Of a DNA stretch of 64,000 nt, positions 18,276 through 26,647 are shown piece by piece (within the stretch, counting starts at the first letter, position 1; each line of letters begins with the position of its first letter). Below the pieces are notes generated by a model. That model was not told the origin of the DNA, ran no database searches, and saw only the letters and a list, made by a program, of their open reading frames with translations. Made by a program: the position numbers and the translations under genes. This DNA comes from Paludisphaera rhizosphaerae (GTDB lineage Bacteria > Planctomycetota > Planctomycetia > Isosphaerales > Isosphaeraceae), in contig NZ_JAALCR010000026.1 of the NCBI RefSeq assembly GCF_011065895.1, positions 1-64,000 of the forward strand. Direction: 5' to 3'.

Positions 18276-18824
18276 ATGATCTTCACCGAGACGCCCATCC
18301 CGGGCGCGTTCCTGATCGACCTGGAAAAGCGCGGCGACGACCGCGGCTTCTTCGCGCGAGCCTTCTGCGAGAAGGAATTCGCCAAGGCCGGCCTCGTCGA
18401 CCGCTTCGTCCAGATCAACAACTCGCTGAGCGCCCAGAAGGGGACGCTCCGGGGGATGCACTACCAGCTCGCCCCGGCGGCTGAGACCAAGGTTGTGCGT
18501 TGCATCCGGGGGTCGCTCTACGACGTGATCCTCGACCTCCGCCAGGATTCCCCGACGTTCGGCAAGAGCTTCGGCGCTGAACTCTCGGCCGAGAATCGGC
18601 GGATGATGTACGTCCCCAAGGGCTTCGCCCACGGGTTCATCACCCTGGCCGACGACACCGAAGCGTTCTACTTCGTGGACGAGTTCTACTCGCCTTCGCA
18701 CGAGCGGGGCGTCCGCTGGAACGACCCGAAGTTCGCCGTCGAGTGGCCCATCGCGCCGGTCGTCCTCTCCGAGAAGGACGCCAATCAGCGCGATTTCGAC
18801 CCCGCCTGGCACCTGACGGTTTGA
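18276..18824 (+). CDS. rfbC: dTDP-4-dehydrorhamnose 3,5-epimerase family protein
   Basis: RmlC-family cupin, 182 residues as expected. It inverts C3 and C5 of a 4-keto-6-deoxy nucleotide sugar. Visible markers are D-D-R-G-F-F-A-R (21-28), the catalytic His62 in L-R-G-M-H-Y-Q, V-R-C-I-R-G near 75, P-K-G-F-A-H-G (114-120) and the Tyr-containing F-Y-S-P-S-H-E-R-G-V segment (137-146). In the classical route it follows RmlB and precedes RmlD, neither of which is clear here. It sits directly behind the SDR and 7 bases ahead of the second SDR. Given the rfbF start of the cassette it might take a CDP-linked substrate; this is speculation. Confidence 0.92.
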   Translation: MIFTETPIPGAFLIDLEKRGDDRGFFARAFCEKEFAKAGLVDRFVQINNSLSAQKGTLRGMHYQLAPAAETKVVRCIRGSLYDVILDLRQDSPTFGKSFGAELSAENRRMMYVPKGFAHGFITLADDTEAFYFVDEFYSPSHERGVRWNDPKFAVEWPIAPVVLSEKDANQRDFDPAWHLTV

Positions 18825-18831
18825 TCAACCC

Positions 18832-19761
18832 ATGAAGATTCTTCTCACGGGCGCCAGCTCGTTCACCGGCTACTGGTTCGTCCGCGAACTGGCGGCGGCC
18901 GGTCACGAAGTCACGGCCGTCCTGCGCAAGCGTCCCGAGGACTATCCCGACGAGGTCCGCCGCCGTCGCGCTGAGGGGCTCCTCGACGTTTGCAAGCCGG
19001 TCTATGGAGCGTCGTTCGGCGACGATGCGTTCCTCGCGCTTCTGCGCGAGGGCGGCTTCAACGTCCTCTGCCATCACGGGGCCGACGTCACCAATTACCG
19101 AAGTCCGGACTTCGACGCCGTCGGCGCCGCCGCCAACAACGCGAAGAACCTGCCGGCTGTGATCGAGGCTCTGCGATCCGGCGGCTCGCGGCGGATCGTT
19201 CTGACGGGCTCCGCATTCGAGGGCGGCGAGGGGGCCGGTTCGCAGGGCCTTCCCGACTTCTCGCCGTACGGTTTCTCGAAGCGGCTCACGTCCGAGACGT
19301 TCCGCTATTACGCCGGCCGCGACGGTCTGAGCCTGGGCAAGTTCGTCATCCCGAACCCGTTCGGTCCTTATGAGGAGCCGCGCTACACGGCCTACCTCAT
19401 GAAGAACTGGCTGGAAGGGAAGACTCCCTCCTGCTCGAATCCGGTCTACGTCCGCGACAACATCCACGTCTCGCTTCTGGCGAAGGCGTACGCCGCGTTC
19501 GTCGCGGGCCTGCCGGATCTCCCCAACTACGCCCAGCTCAACCCGATGGGCTACGCCGAAAGCCAGGGCGCATTCACGCTCCGGCTCGCTCAGGAGATGC
19601 GGCCTCGGCTGAATCTCCCGTGCGAGGTCGAGTTGAAGAAGCAGACGGCCTTCCCAGAGCCGCGCGTCCGCATCAACACCGACGTCGTCGACGCCGACAT
19701 CCTGGGCTGGGACGAATCGGCCGCCTGGGACGCGATGGCGGACTACTACCTGAAGGGTTGA
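18832..19761 (+). CDS. NAD(P)-dependent sugar reductase/epimerase (extended SDR)
   Basis: A 309-residue SDR. It shows the cofactor motif G-A-S-S-F-T-G (7-13), Ser in L-T-G-S-A-F-E-G (124-131) and the catalytic Y-G-F-S-K pair (Tyr146, Lys150). No T-D-E dehydratase triad. The substrate-binding half is unlike the first SDR, so the two are not recent duplicates. It starts 7 bases after the rfbC-like stop, indicating co-translation, and is the last gene of the cassette. A 4-ketoreductase closing a deoxysugar pathway (RmlD-like role) is plausible; sequence alone does not prove it. A GC stem (19776-19783 with 19799-19806) follows but overlaps the convergent gene. Confidence 0.82.
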   Translation: MKILLTGASSFTGYWFVRELAAAGHEVTAVLRKRPEDYPDEVRRRRAEGLLDVCKPVYGASFGDDAFLALLREGGFNVLCHHGADVTNYRSPDFDAVGAAANNAKNLPAVIEALRSGGSRRIVLTGSAFEGGEGAGSQGLPDFSPYGFSKRLTSETFRYYAGRDGLSLGKFVIPNPFGPYEEPRYTAYLMKNWLEGKTPSCSNPVYVRDNIHVSLLAKAYAAFVAGLPDLPNYAQLNPMGYAESQGAFTLRLAQEMRPRLNLPCEVELKKQTAFPEPRVRINTDVVDADILGWDESAAWDAMADYYLKG

Positions 19762-19791
19762 AGTCGGCTGAGTCTCTCGCCCGTCCGCCTC

Positions 19792-21042
19792 TCAGCGGCG
19801 GGCGAGGCTCTCGCGGATTAGGGCGACCAACTTGCCGGCCTCGACGTGGGCGTCGTGACGCTCGGCGGCGCGGACGGCTCCATTGCGGCCCATCGCTTCG
19901 AGTCGTTCGACGGGGGCTTCGAGCACCTCGCGCATCGCGTCGGCGAGGGCATCGACGGACGACGGAGCGACGAGCCAGCCGTTCTCGCCCGGGCGGACCA
20001 GTTCGGGGATGCCGGCCACCCACGTGCTGACCACCGGCCTCCCCAACGCCAGGGCCTCCATCAGGACGACCGGCAGGCCCTCGGCGAAGCTGGGCAGAAC
20101 CAGAGCGCGGGATTGCAGGACGAGGTCGCGGACCTCGGCGTTGCTCTTCCACCCCAGCAGGCGGACGGAATCAGCCAGGCCGAGGCGGTCGATCAGCGAC
20201 TCAATCTCGGTCTTCAACTCACCGCCGCCGACGAGCGCGAGGTCGAACTTCACTCCCTCGGCCTTCAGCTTCGCCGCAGCCTCGATGAGGATGGGGAGTC
20301 CCTTCTGTTCGGCGAGCCTCGCCACACAGACGAGGCGTGGGGCCTCGGGGATCGGGACCGGATCGGCTTTGAGAAAAAGCGGGTCGAGCCCGCAGTGGAC
20401 GACTTTGAGCTTCGGCCATTGGTCGTAGGAGGCCCAACGGCTGAGTTGGCTGCGGCCGTACTCGCTGATGGCGACGGCGAAGGCGGAGCCCTCCACCTTG
20501 GCGTCGAGCCCCAGCGCAACGGGCTTGTCGAACTCTTCGGGACCGTGGGCCGTGAAGCTGAACGGCGGGCCGCCGAGCGTCCGGCAGAGCAGGGCGACGG
20601 TCGTCGAGTTCGTGCCGAAGTGGGCGTGGACGTGTTCGGTCCCGGCTTCGCGATGCCAGTCCAGAAGGACGCACGCCTCGGCCAGGTAGACCAGGTGCTT
20701 GAGAACGCCCTGGCCAGAACTCGCGCCACGACGACCGAGCTTTACGGCCTGGTTCAGAGCCTTGAGGAACTGACCAGGCCGGCTCACCGTCGTCTTCGCC
20801 AGGGCTTTCCCCAGCCCGACCGCCCCCAACTCCAGAACAGCGCGAGTCTGTCGCGATTCCTCCTGGTCGTCAGGATCGACCAACCCCGTCGCCCAGCGAC
20901 GGAGGGTGAATCGAGCGACCGGTCCGGTCTGGCTTTCGACCTGGCGCAGCTCGCGGCGAATGAAGGTCGCGCTGGGGACGGGATAGGTGTTGACGAGGTA
21001 GGCGATCCGCGGGGCGGTCTCGTCGTCGGGCGTCGGCTTCAC
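19792..21042 (-). CDS. glycosyltransferase family 4 (WcaL-like)
   Basis: A 416-residue retaining GT-B glycosyltransferase. The N-terminal half has Y-L-V-N-T-Y-P-V-P-S-A-T-F-I-R-R-E and H-V-H-A-H-F-G, both common in colanic-acid WcaL-type enzymes. The C-terminal half has L-V-C-V-A-R-L-A-E-Q-K-G and the S-F-A-E-G-L-P-V-V-L-M-E-A donor-binding block with its two Glu. Starting further upstream would give 61 Arg-rich residues read out of frame through gmhB. The GTG at 21042 overlaps the gmhB stop (GTGA) and has GGAG about 8 bases ahead. It is the last gene of the coupled minus-strand block from the kinase at 26007. Confidence 0.9.
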   Translation of the reverse strand: MKPTPDDETAPRIAYLVNTYPVPSATFIRRELRQVESQTGPVARFTLRRWATGLVDPDDQEESRQTRAVLELGAVGLGKALAKTTVSRPGQFLKALNQAVKLGRRGASSGQGVLKHLVYLAEACVLLDWHREAGTEHVHAHFGTNSTTVALLCRTLGGPPFSFTAHGPEEFDKPVALGLDAKVEGSAFAVAISEYGRSQLSRWASYDQWPKLKVVHCGLDPLFLKADPVPIPEAPRLVCVARLAEQKGLPILIEAAAKLKAEGVKFDLALVGGGELKTEIESLIDRLGLADSVRLLGWKSNAEVRDLVLQSRALVLPSFAEGLPVVLMEALALGRPVVSTWVAGIPELVRPGENGWLVAPSSVDALADAMREVLEAPVERLEAMGRNGAVRAAERHDAHVEAGKLVALIRESLARR

Positions 21043-21614
21043 GGCGTCTCCGGGTGGGCGAGGATCAGATCGGCGGCGGCGGCGAGGTCGGCGGCCGCAA
21101 AGACGCGACCGGCTGCGACGGGGGTGGGCAGATCGTCCAGGGTTGATTTCGAGCCGACGAGGATGCTGCGGCAGCCGGCGTTGAGCCCGGCGAGGACGTC
21201 GCTGATGAGATCGCCGACCATCCACGAGGCCGCGAGGTTCAGACGCAGCTCCTCGGCCGCACGCAGGAGCATCCCGGGGGCGGGCTTGCGATCGGGGTGT
21301 TCGATCGTCGTCCGGTCGGTGCTTCGAGGTGCGTGGGGGCAGTGATAGATCGCGTCGAGCCCGGCGCCGTCGACGGCGAGCCGGCGTTCAAGCTCGTCGT
21401 GGATTTCCTGGAGGCGGGCCTCCGTGATCATTCCCCGACCGACGGCCGATTGATTGGTGGCGAGGACCAGCGCGAACCCGGCCCGGCGCAGGGCCGTTAG
21501 CGCCTTCGCCGCTCCCGGGAGGATCCGGACCCCGGCAGGGTCGGAGAGATAGGGGACGTCGGCGATCAGCGTATCGTCCCGATCGAGGAACACGGCGGGG
21601 CGTGCAGCGCTCAC
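21039..21614 (-). CDS. gmhB: HAD phosphatase, heptose 1,7-bisphosphate 7-phosphatase type
   Basis: Removes the C7 phosphate from D-glycero-D-manno-heptose 1,7-bisphosphate between the two HldE steps. The 191 residues match GmhB: motif I F-L-D-R-D-D-T-L (9-16), motif II A-T-N-Q-S (52-56), R-K-P-A-P-G-M (109-115) and motif IV V-G-D-L-I-S-D (133-139). Two oddities: the motif I Gly is Asp14 (D-R-D-D-T instead of D-R-D-G-T), and of the usual zinc ligands only Cys92 and His94 remain while the C-x-C pair is replaced by His106 and Asp108. A related histidinol-phosphatase-type substrate is possible, but the locus with hldE favours heptose. Overlaps both neighbours by 4 bases. Confidence 0.87.
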   Translation of the reverse strand: MSAARPAVFLDRDDTLIADVPYLSDPAGVRILPGAAKALTALRRAGFALVLATNQSAVGRGMITEARLQEIHDELERRLAVDGAGLDAIYHCPHAPRSTDRTTIEHPDRKPAPGMLLRAAEELRLNLAASWMVGDLISDVLAGLNAGCRSILVGSKSTLDDLPTPVAAGRVFAAADLAAAADLILAHPETP

Positions 21615-22432
21615 GGGCGGTCGTCCTGCGCTGCAACGACAGCCTCGGGATGATTATCCGATCGGCGGGGCGCGTGGGCTGCTTCAAGGCCGCCGCGTTT
21701 CTCGCGGAGTCTCATCCGTCCCAAGAACGCCGCGTTACGTGCGTATCGCGAAGTCAGTCGGCGGGGCTCTTGAAGAAGTCGGAAGAGCCACTCGAGGCCC
21801 GTCTTCTGCATCCAACGAGGAGCCCGAGTAAACCGGCCCGCGGCGAATTCCAGGGAGGCCCCGACCTGAACGGCCACCGGGACGTCGAGCTGCTCCAGGT
21901 TCTCGGAGATCCAGCGTTCGCCCTTGGGCTGACCGAATGCGACGAACAGCAGATCGGGACGCGCGCCGCGGATCTCGTCGACCAGCGTCTGATGCTCTTC
22001 AGCGGTGAGCTTGCGGAACGGCGGGCAGGCCGTGCCGACGATCTGAAGTCCGGGATACCGGCTGCGGAGTTTGGTGGCGGCTTCCTCGGCGACTCCCGGC
22101 GGGGCGCCCAGGAAGAAGAGCCTTCGTCCCTTGCGGGCCGCCAGGTCGCAGAGATGGAAGATCAGATCCGAGCCGGCGACGCGCTCCGGGAGCGGCGACG
22201 GCAGGCGGCGCGAGGCCGCGACGATCGGAGCGCCGTCGGCCAGGATGAACGCGGCCCTACGGTTGATCGCATCCAGGTCGGGTTCCTGGTGGGTCAACAT
22301 CACGTAGTGCAGATTGGCCGTGATGAAGTATGAGGGCCGTCGCTCTTCGATCAGTGCGTCGATCGCGGCGACGGTTTCCTCAAGCGTCATTTGAGCGAAG
22401 GGGACGCCCCAGACCCAGACGGGATCGATCAC
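21611..22432 (-). CDS. WecG/TagA/CpsF family glycosyltransferase
   Basis: Transfers an N-acetylmannosamine-type sugar from UDP onto a lipid-linked acceptor in known members. The 273 residues carry the family marks: Y-F-I-T-A-N-L-H-Y near 38-46, the I-L-A-D-G-A-P-I-V block with catalytic Asp near 65-72, F-L-G-A-P-P-G near 108, V-A-F-G-Q-P-K-G-E near 165 and Q-V-G-A-S-L-E-F-A-A-G near 188-199. The C-terminal tail after about 245 is charged and variable. It overlaps the exosortase stop and the gmhB start by 4 bases each, so all three are made together. Acts at the inner membrane face, probably adding the second sugar after the initiating transferase. Confidence 0.92.
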   Translation of the reverse strand: MIDPVWVWGVPFAQMTLEETVAAIDALIEERRPSYFITANLHYVMLTHQEPDLDAINRRAAFILADGAPIVAASRRLPSPLPERVAGSDLIFHLCDLAARKGRRLFFLGAPPGVAEEAATKLRSRYPGLQIVGTACPPFRKLTAEEHQTLVDEIRGARPDLLFVAFGQPKGERWISENLEQLDVPVAVQVGASLEFAAGRFTRAPRWMQKTGLEWLFRLLQEPRRLTSRYARNAAFLGRMRLREKRGGLEAAHAPRRSDNHPEAVVAAQDDRP

Positions 22433-23409
22433 GAGGACCTCTGCTGGATGACGGCCGGACCGATCGGACGCGCCGCGGCTTCGGCTTCACGATCGTCGAA
22501 CAGCCAGGACAGAATCCAGACCTCCATACCGACCAACGCCAGGGCCAGGGGCATCATCAGAAAGCCCGCCCAGTCGTGCGATCGGTGCCGCCACGCCTCG
22601 TCGGTTACGTAGTAGTAGCACCATCCGGTGGCGACGATTCGCGAGATGTTGCTGATCAGGGCGATCGGCAGCGCGCTCAGCAACACGACGATGCGCTTCC
22701 ACAGCGGCATGGGGATGAGGATCACGGTGGCCGTCACCGTCGCGGCCAGCGTCATCAGCATGGAGAGACCGTTGCAGGCCAGGGCGACTTCCAACTGCTC
22801 AGGGCCGTGGGGCGAGGTCAAATTGATGACGTTGCCCGCGGGAATGACCCACATGCCCATGAGCTGGAGGATGAAACAGCTCCCCTTCGTGGCGACGTTC
22901 TGCAGCGGTTGCGAGACGAGCGAATTGAGCGCCTCCGGCAGGGGGAACATGAACACCAGAAACGCCAGGGCCGGCCAGGCGCGCGAGAGCAGCTGCTGGC
23001 CGCCCACCGCATATGTGACGCACGCCGCCACCGGAATCAAAGTGATGTTCTCAGTCCAGGCCCTTCCTGTCTCATAGGAGAAGGCCCGTACCGCCAGCAG
23101 CAAGGCCAGCAGAGCCCAGGTCCGCCAGGACGTCTTCGGGGGAGACCAGGTGAAGGGGTGATCGTTGATCCGCCGCCAGAGGATGACGGCCGCGATCGGG
23201 ATCACCAGAAAGCCGTGCGAATAATTCGGTTCGATTTCCCAGACCTTGGCCAGGGAAAGGAGGTTCGGCAGGTACGCGAAGACCAGCAAGGCGATGCCTA
23301 CGACGGCGGCAGGCAGCCAGGGGTGGTCGCGGAGCCGTTCGAGTGGGGACGGTCCAACGCCGGCGCTCTGCGACGGGTCCGTCGTTGGGTAGGCTGGGAG
23401 TTGAGACAA
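22429..23409 (-). CDS. exosortase (planctomycete type)
   Basis: Membrane cysteine protease/transpeptidase of the EpsH/Xrt family, which processes proteins with a short C-terminal sorting signal and links to polysaccharide secretion. The 326 residues have about eight hydrophobic segments. The catalytic set is present: Cys212 in A-L-A-C-N-G-L-S, Arg257 in S-N-I-S-R-I-V and His278 in H-R-S-H-D-W-A-G. The N-terminal E-P-N-Y-S-H-G-F motif is also typical. Usual exosortases of other phyla carry EpsI fused or adjacent; here EpsI is a separate gene at 26900. No candidate target with a sorting tail is encoded in the window. Likely the exosortase subtype seen in planctomycetes (XrtU-like), which I cannot confirm. 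Confidence 0.92.
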   Translation of the reverse strand: MSQLPAYPTTDPSQSAGVGPSPLERLRDHPWLPAAVVGIALLVFAYLPNLLSLAKVWEIEPNYSHGFLVIPIAAVILWRRINDHPFTWSPPKTSWRTWALLALLLAVRAFSYETGRAWTENITLIPVAACVTYAVGGQQLLSRAWPALAFLVFMFPLPEALNSLVSQPLQNVATKGSCFILQLMGMWVIPAGNVINLTSPHGPEQLEVALACNGLSMLMTLAATVTATVILIPMPLWKRIVVLLSALPIALISNISRIVATGWCYYYVTDEAWRHRSHDWAGFLMMPLALALVGMEVWILSWLFDDREAEAAARPIGPAVIQQRSS

Positions 23410-23562
23410 GGTCGAATCCCTTGGGGTCTGAGATCGGTTAAGAGGAGAGGCGGATGCAGGCCGCTGCAGTCCAGAGCCAGCGGCCGCAGCCTCCTCGCAG
23501 TCTCCTATTCAAGCCTAGGGCATCGCCGGGTCGGTTGTGCACGAACCGGCGAGCCGCGCCGC

Positions 23563-26007
23563 TCACTCGGGGGAGGTCTCGTCGCCGGCTACGCCAGGGT
23601 CGGCGCTCGCCGTCGGCTGGCGACTGTAGGTGTAGCGGCCGTAATACGAGTCCGACGACCTCATGCCATTGATCACGGTGCCCAGAACCGGGATGCCCGC
23701 CAGATCGAGCTGACGGCGGGCCCGTTCGACCTGCGGGGCGCGGCTCACGTCGTAACGCGAAGCCAGCACCACGCCGTCGGTCCAACGCCCCATGATCAAG
23801 GCGTCGGGGACCGGAAGGATCGGCGGCGAGTCGATGATGATCAGATCGTAGAGCTGTCGGAGCCGGGCGATCAGCATCCCGAACGAGCGCCCCTGAAAAA
23901 CGCGACTGGTGTCGGACGTCGGCGTTCCAGCGCAGAGAAGGTGGAAGGTTCCGCCCTGCACGGGGATCACCACGTCTTCGACGTTCAGGTCTTCCCGCGT
24001 CAGCACGTCATTGAGGCCCAGGCCTTCGGCGACGTCGAGCAGGGGGCTGAGAGCCCCGCGCCGGAGGTCGGCGTCGATCAGCAGCGTCGAGTGGCCGGCG
24101 TGGCCGCAACGAGCCGCCAGTTGCGCCGCCAGAGTCGTCTTTCCCTCACCCCCGACGGCGCTGGTGATCAGCACGCAACGCCCCAGACCGACGTCGGGAT
24201 GGTCGCCGCAGATGGCGAACCGCAGATGGTCCAGTCGCTGGATGAAGCGGTCGATGTTGTCGTCGCCGTTGGAGCCCAGCCGTCTCGGCGACCGCGACAT
24301 GGGGATCGGCGGCAGCGAGTAGACCTCCGACTGAACCCGGCTCGACAGCGAGTCGGGATCGCCGACCCGTTCCGCCTTGATCTCGAACAGGGAGAACAGC
24401 CCCAGCAGGGCGATCAGAAGGGCCAGCGGCGCCGCCGCCATCAGCTTGAGCCGTTTGCTGTCAGAAGGCGTCCGGGGAATCGAAGCTTCTTGCCGCAACT
24501 CGACGCTCAAGGAGTCTCGATAGCGGAAGTCCAGGTCCTGGAGCTTTCGGTTGACGACGCGCTCGTCTTCCACGATCGATTCGATCTGCGTCTGAAGGAA
24601 TTGGGCCCGGAACGTGTCGGAATTCAACTGCTGGGTTTCGAATTGGGTCTGGTCCAGGGCTTTCGTGATGGCAGCCTCCTTCCGCTGGAGTTCCAACACG
24701 ATCTCCCGCAGCTCGGGGATCGTCCGGGGCCGACCTTCCAGATGCTGATCCCCGCCGCCCGCTGCCGCTGGTCGGCCTTGTTGCAACGAAAGTTTGACCT
24801 GTTCCTCGACCTCGGCTCGGTGCGTCTGCCACTTCTCCTCGATGCGGGCCTTGAGATCGTCGTGAGTTGTCTGGAACCTACGAAGTGCGGGATCGTTCCC
24901 CTTGCGAGTGCCTTTCTCGATACGATCCATCTGACCTTCGATGTCCCTCATCTTCTCCAGGAGTTCCGCGACAGGCGGCAGGCGATAGAATTGGGCGGCG
25001 ACGAGTTGAGTAAGCTCCGCCTTCGAGATCCGGGTCGCAGTGTTGGGGTCTTCGGCGACGTCGGCGACTTCCTCGAATCCCGCCGACCGTTGATCGAGTT
25101 CGGCTTGCGCCTCGAGCAGCTTGACCTGGTTTTCCAGCAGCATGCTCTTGTACTTCCGAAACTCCTCGAACGAGGTGTTCTGCTCGAGCGACGGCTTGTT
25201 GGTGGATTGCTCCGCTTTCGCTCCCTGAGAGCCTTTCGTTGCGCCGACCGTTACCTTGTCTGGATCGATGTCTCCCTTATCCATCAGCGCGAAGAGCTCG
25301 GCCTCCTTTTTCTGGCGTTCGAGGTTCTTCGAATCCAGATACGTCTTCAGGCTCTTCATGAACTGCTCGTCGCCGGCGCTCTTCTTATTCCTGGTCGTAT
25401 CCATATAGGTTCGGACGACCGCGTTCACGACGTTCGCCGCTTCGACGGGGTCGGTCGAATCCAACGAGACTCGGATCAACTCGGTCTTCGGGAGGTTGAA
25501 GACGACCAGCTTGTTTCTGAGCGTCTGAACGGGCCAGGTCGAATTCTTGACGATCGGCAGGTTGACCACCGACGGATCGGCCACGACCTCATTAAGGATA
25601 TCGTCGACCGTGATTGCGTTGATTTCCGTTTCGAGTTTCCGATCGGCCATCGATGAGGAGTTGCGGTTGTCGCTGCCGAACAGGTCCGGCTGGATCGCAT
25701 GCACCTCGATCATGCTGACCGCCTGGTACGTCGGCTTCACCTGAGTGTAGATCAGGTAGAGCAGGGGGGCCGACGCCGCCAACCAGAGGCCCAGGATCTT
25801 CCACCAGTTCCGGGCCAGGCCTCGCAGGATGCTGACCGGGTCGATTCGCGTGGTCGGCCCTGCACCCATGTTCGCGCCCGCACCCACGGTCGCCAACTCG
25901 CGACGCTCCCCGAACGAGGCGGCCGGCCGGGCCGGCGTGAGCGGCGACGGTGATGGCGAGAGCGATCGCGCCGGCAGTGTCGAGTCGTGCCTGTCCGAAA
26001 TTTCCAT
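23563..26007 (-). CDS. polysaccharide chain-length determinant / BY-type tyrosine autokinase
   Basis: Wzc/ExoP-like 814-residue protein that controls polymer length through phosphorylation cycles. It has a Pro/Ser-rich cytoplasmic start, a transmembrane helix near 70-90, a long periplasmic Wzz and coiled-coil region (about 95-530), a second helix near 535-555 and a C-terminal kinase. Walker A is G-G-E-G-K-T-T (619-625), A-prime L-L-I-D-A-D-L-R-R (642-650), Walker B D-L-I-I-I-D-S-P-P (721-729). The end has a tyrosine cluster (Tyr788, 789, 792, 794) for autophosphorylation. First gene of the coupled minus-strand block. It coexists with an ABC exporter in the same locus, while no Wzx or Wzy is seen. 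Confidence 0.93.
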   Translation of the reverse strand: MEISDRHDSTLPARSLSPSPSPLTPARPAASFGERRELATVGAGANMGAGPTTRIDPVSILRGLARNWWKILGLWLAASAPLLYLIYTQVKPTYQAVSMIEVHAIQPDLFGSDNRNSSSMADRKLETEINAITVDDILNEVVADPSVVNLPIVKNSTWPVQTLRNKLVVFNLPKTELIRVSLDSTDPVEAANVVNAVVRTYMDTTRNKKSAGDEQFMKSLKTYLDSKNLERQKKEAELFALMDKGDIDPDKVTVGATKGSQGAKAEQSTNKPSLEQNTSFEEFRKYKSMLLENQVKLLEAQAELDQRSAGFEEVADVAEDPNTATRISKAELTQLVAAQFYRLPPVAELLEKMRDIEGQMDRIEKGTRKGNDPALRRFQTTHDDLKARIEEKWQTHRAEVEEQVKLSLQQGRPAAAGGGDQHLEGRPRTIPELREIVLELQRKEAAITKALDQTQFETQQLNSDTFRAQFLQTQIESIVEDERVVNRKLQDLDFRYRDSLSVELRQEASIPRTPSDSKRLKLMAAAPLALLIALLGLFSLFEIKAERVGDPDSLSSRVQSEVYSLPPIPMSRSPRRLGSNGDDNIDRFIQRLDHLRFAICGDHPDVGLGRCVLITSAVGGEGKTTLAAQLAARCGHAGHSTLLIDADLRRGALSPLLDVAEGLGLNDVLTREDLNVEDVVIPVQGGTFHLLCAGTPTSDTSRVFQGRSFGMLIARLRQLYDLIIIDSPPILPVPDALIMGRWTDGVVLASRYDVSRAPQVERARRQLDLAGIPVLGTVINGMRSSDSYYGRYTYSRQPTASADPGVAGDETSPE

Positions 26008-26647
26008 CGATGATTACTCGAAGGTGGTGGGATCGCTATCGAGATCGTGCGCCGGCGAGATCGCCGCGGGGGACGGCGAGGGTCCGAAGCCGTCCCGGTC
26101 GAGAAGAAGGGATCGACGGTCCCCGTCAACCAGGGAGAGGGCTCGCAGGCCGTGGAATTCTCGACGCCCGCCCCCCGCCGTCATCGTGAAACTGTAATCC
26201 AACGCGTTCAAAATCGTCAAACGAAATCCCCGCGTGCGGCCGTGTCCACGCACACGCTGGAACATGCCGCCTTGTAGGCCTGGATACGACTCAAGAGCCG
26301 GTTTCCGTTTGGCGACCATGATTTTATCTATTTTAGCTGGTTAACCCAAGTTCGTGACCTGATAGAATTCGAGCGCCGGCTTTCTATGATTACGTATAGG
26401 ACATCCCGCGTGTCGCAGGCGGCGGCGATTTGGATGCATCCTCGTTGCCTGTAAGCAACGGATTTTTGCGGAATTGTCGGAGGCATCGCCGGCGCGTCAT
26501 CGCGTGGGGTGTTTTTTGAGGAGCCTGGTCGTGCCTGGGGCCGATCGAGTTCGATGGGCGAGTCTCGTGCGCGCCGGTTAAGTGCGAGGACGGCGGAAGC
26601 CGACGGCTTCACCTCGTCCGGGAAACTAGACGAAGGGAGCGACGATC
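26008..26647. other. 640-base gap upstream of the tyrosine kinase gene
   Basis: Probably contains the promoter of the kinase-exosortase block on the minus strand and that of the small plus-strand ORF. An AT-rich patch at 26320-26345 and another near 26375-26400 are the lowest-GC spots. A 101-residue minus-strand frame (26014-26319) ends just before the kinase gene but has no ribosome site and low-complexity content. A hairpin with GAAGCC/GGCTTC arms lies at about 26595-26609, just ahead of the small ORF. Confidence 0.45.

Noticed and set aside
16566-18812. 748-residue minus-strand open frame opposite rfbF, SDR and rfbC
   Set aside because: Val/Gly/Asp-rich shadow of three recognised plus-strand genes; no family resemblance.
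19776-19806. 8-bp GC stem between the second SDR and the GT4 gene as a terminator
   Set aside because: It overlaps the coding end of the GT4 gene and lacks a T tract, so support is too weak.
22330-25656. 1108-residue plus-strand open frame opposite the exosortase and kinase genes
   Set aside because: Antisense to well-recognised genes; its composition is the high-GC mirror of their codons, with no motif.
26014-26319. 101-residue minus-strand frame just upstream of the tyrosine kinase gene
   Set aside because: No ribosome site, no recognisable domain, low-complexity end; more likely leader sequence.
26410-26480. Possible sigma-54 promoter near the small membrane ORF
   Set aside because: A TGG...TTGC pair exists but the spacing between the GG and GC elements is about 3 bases too long.
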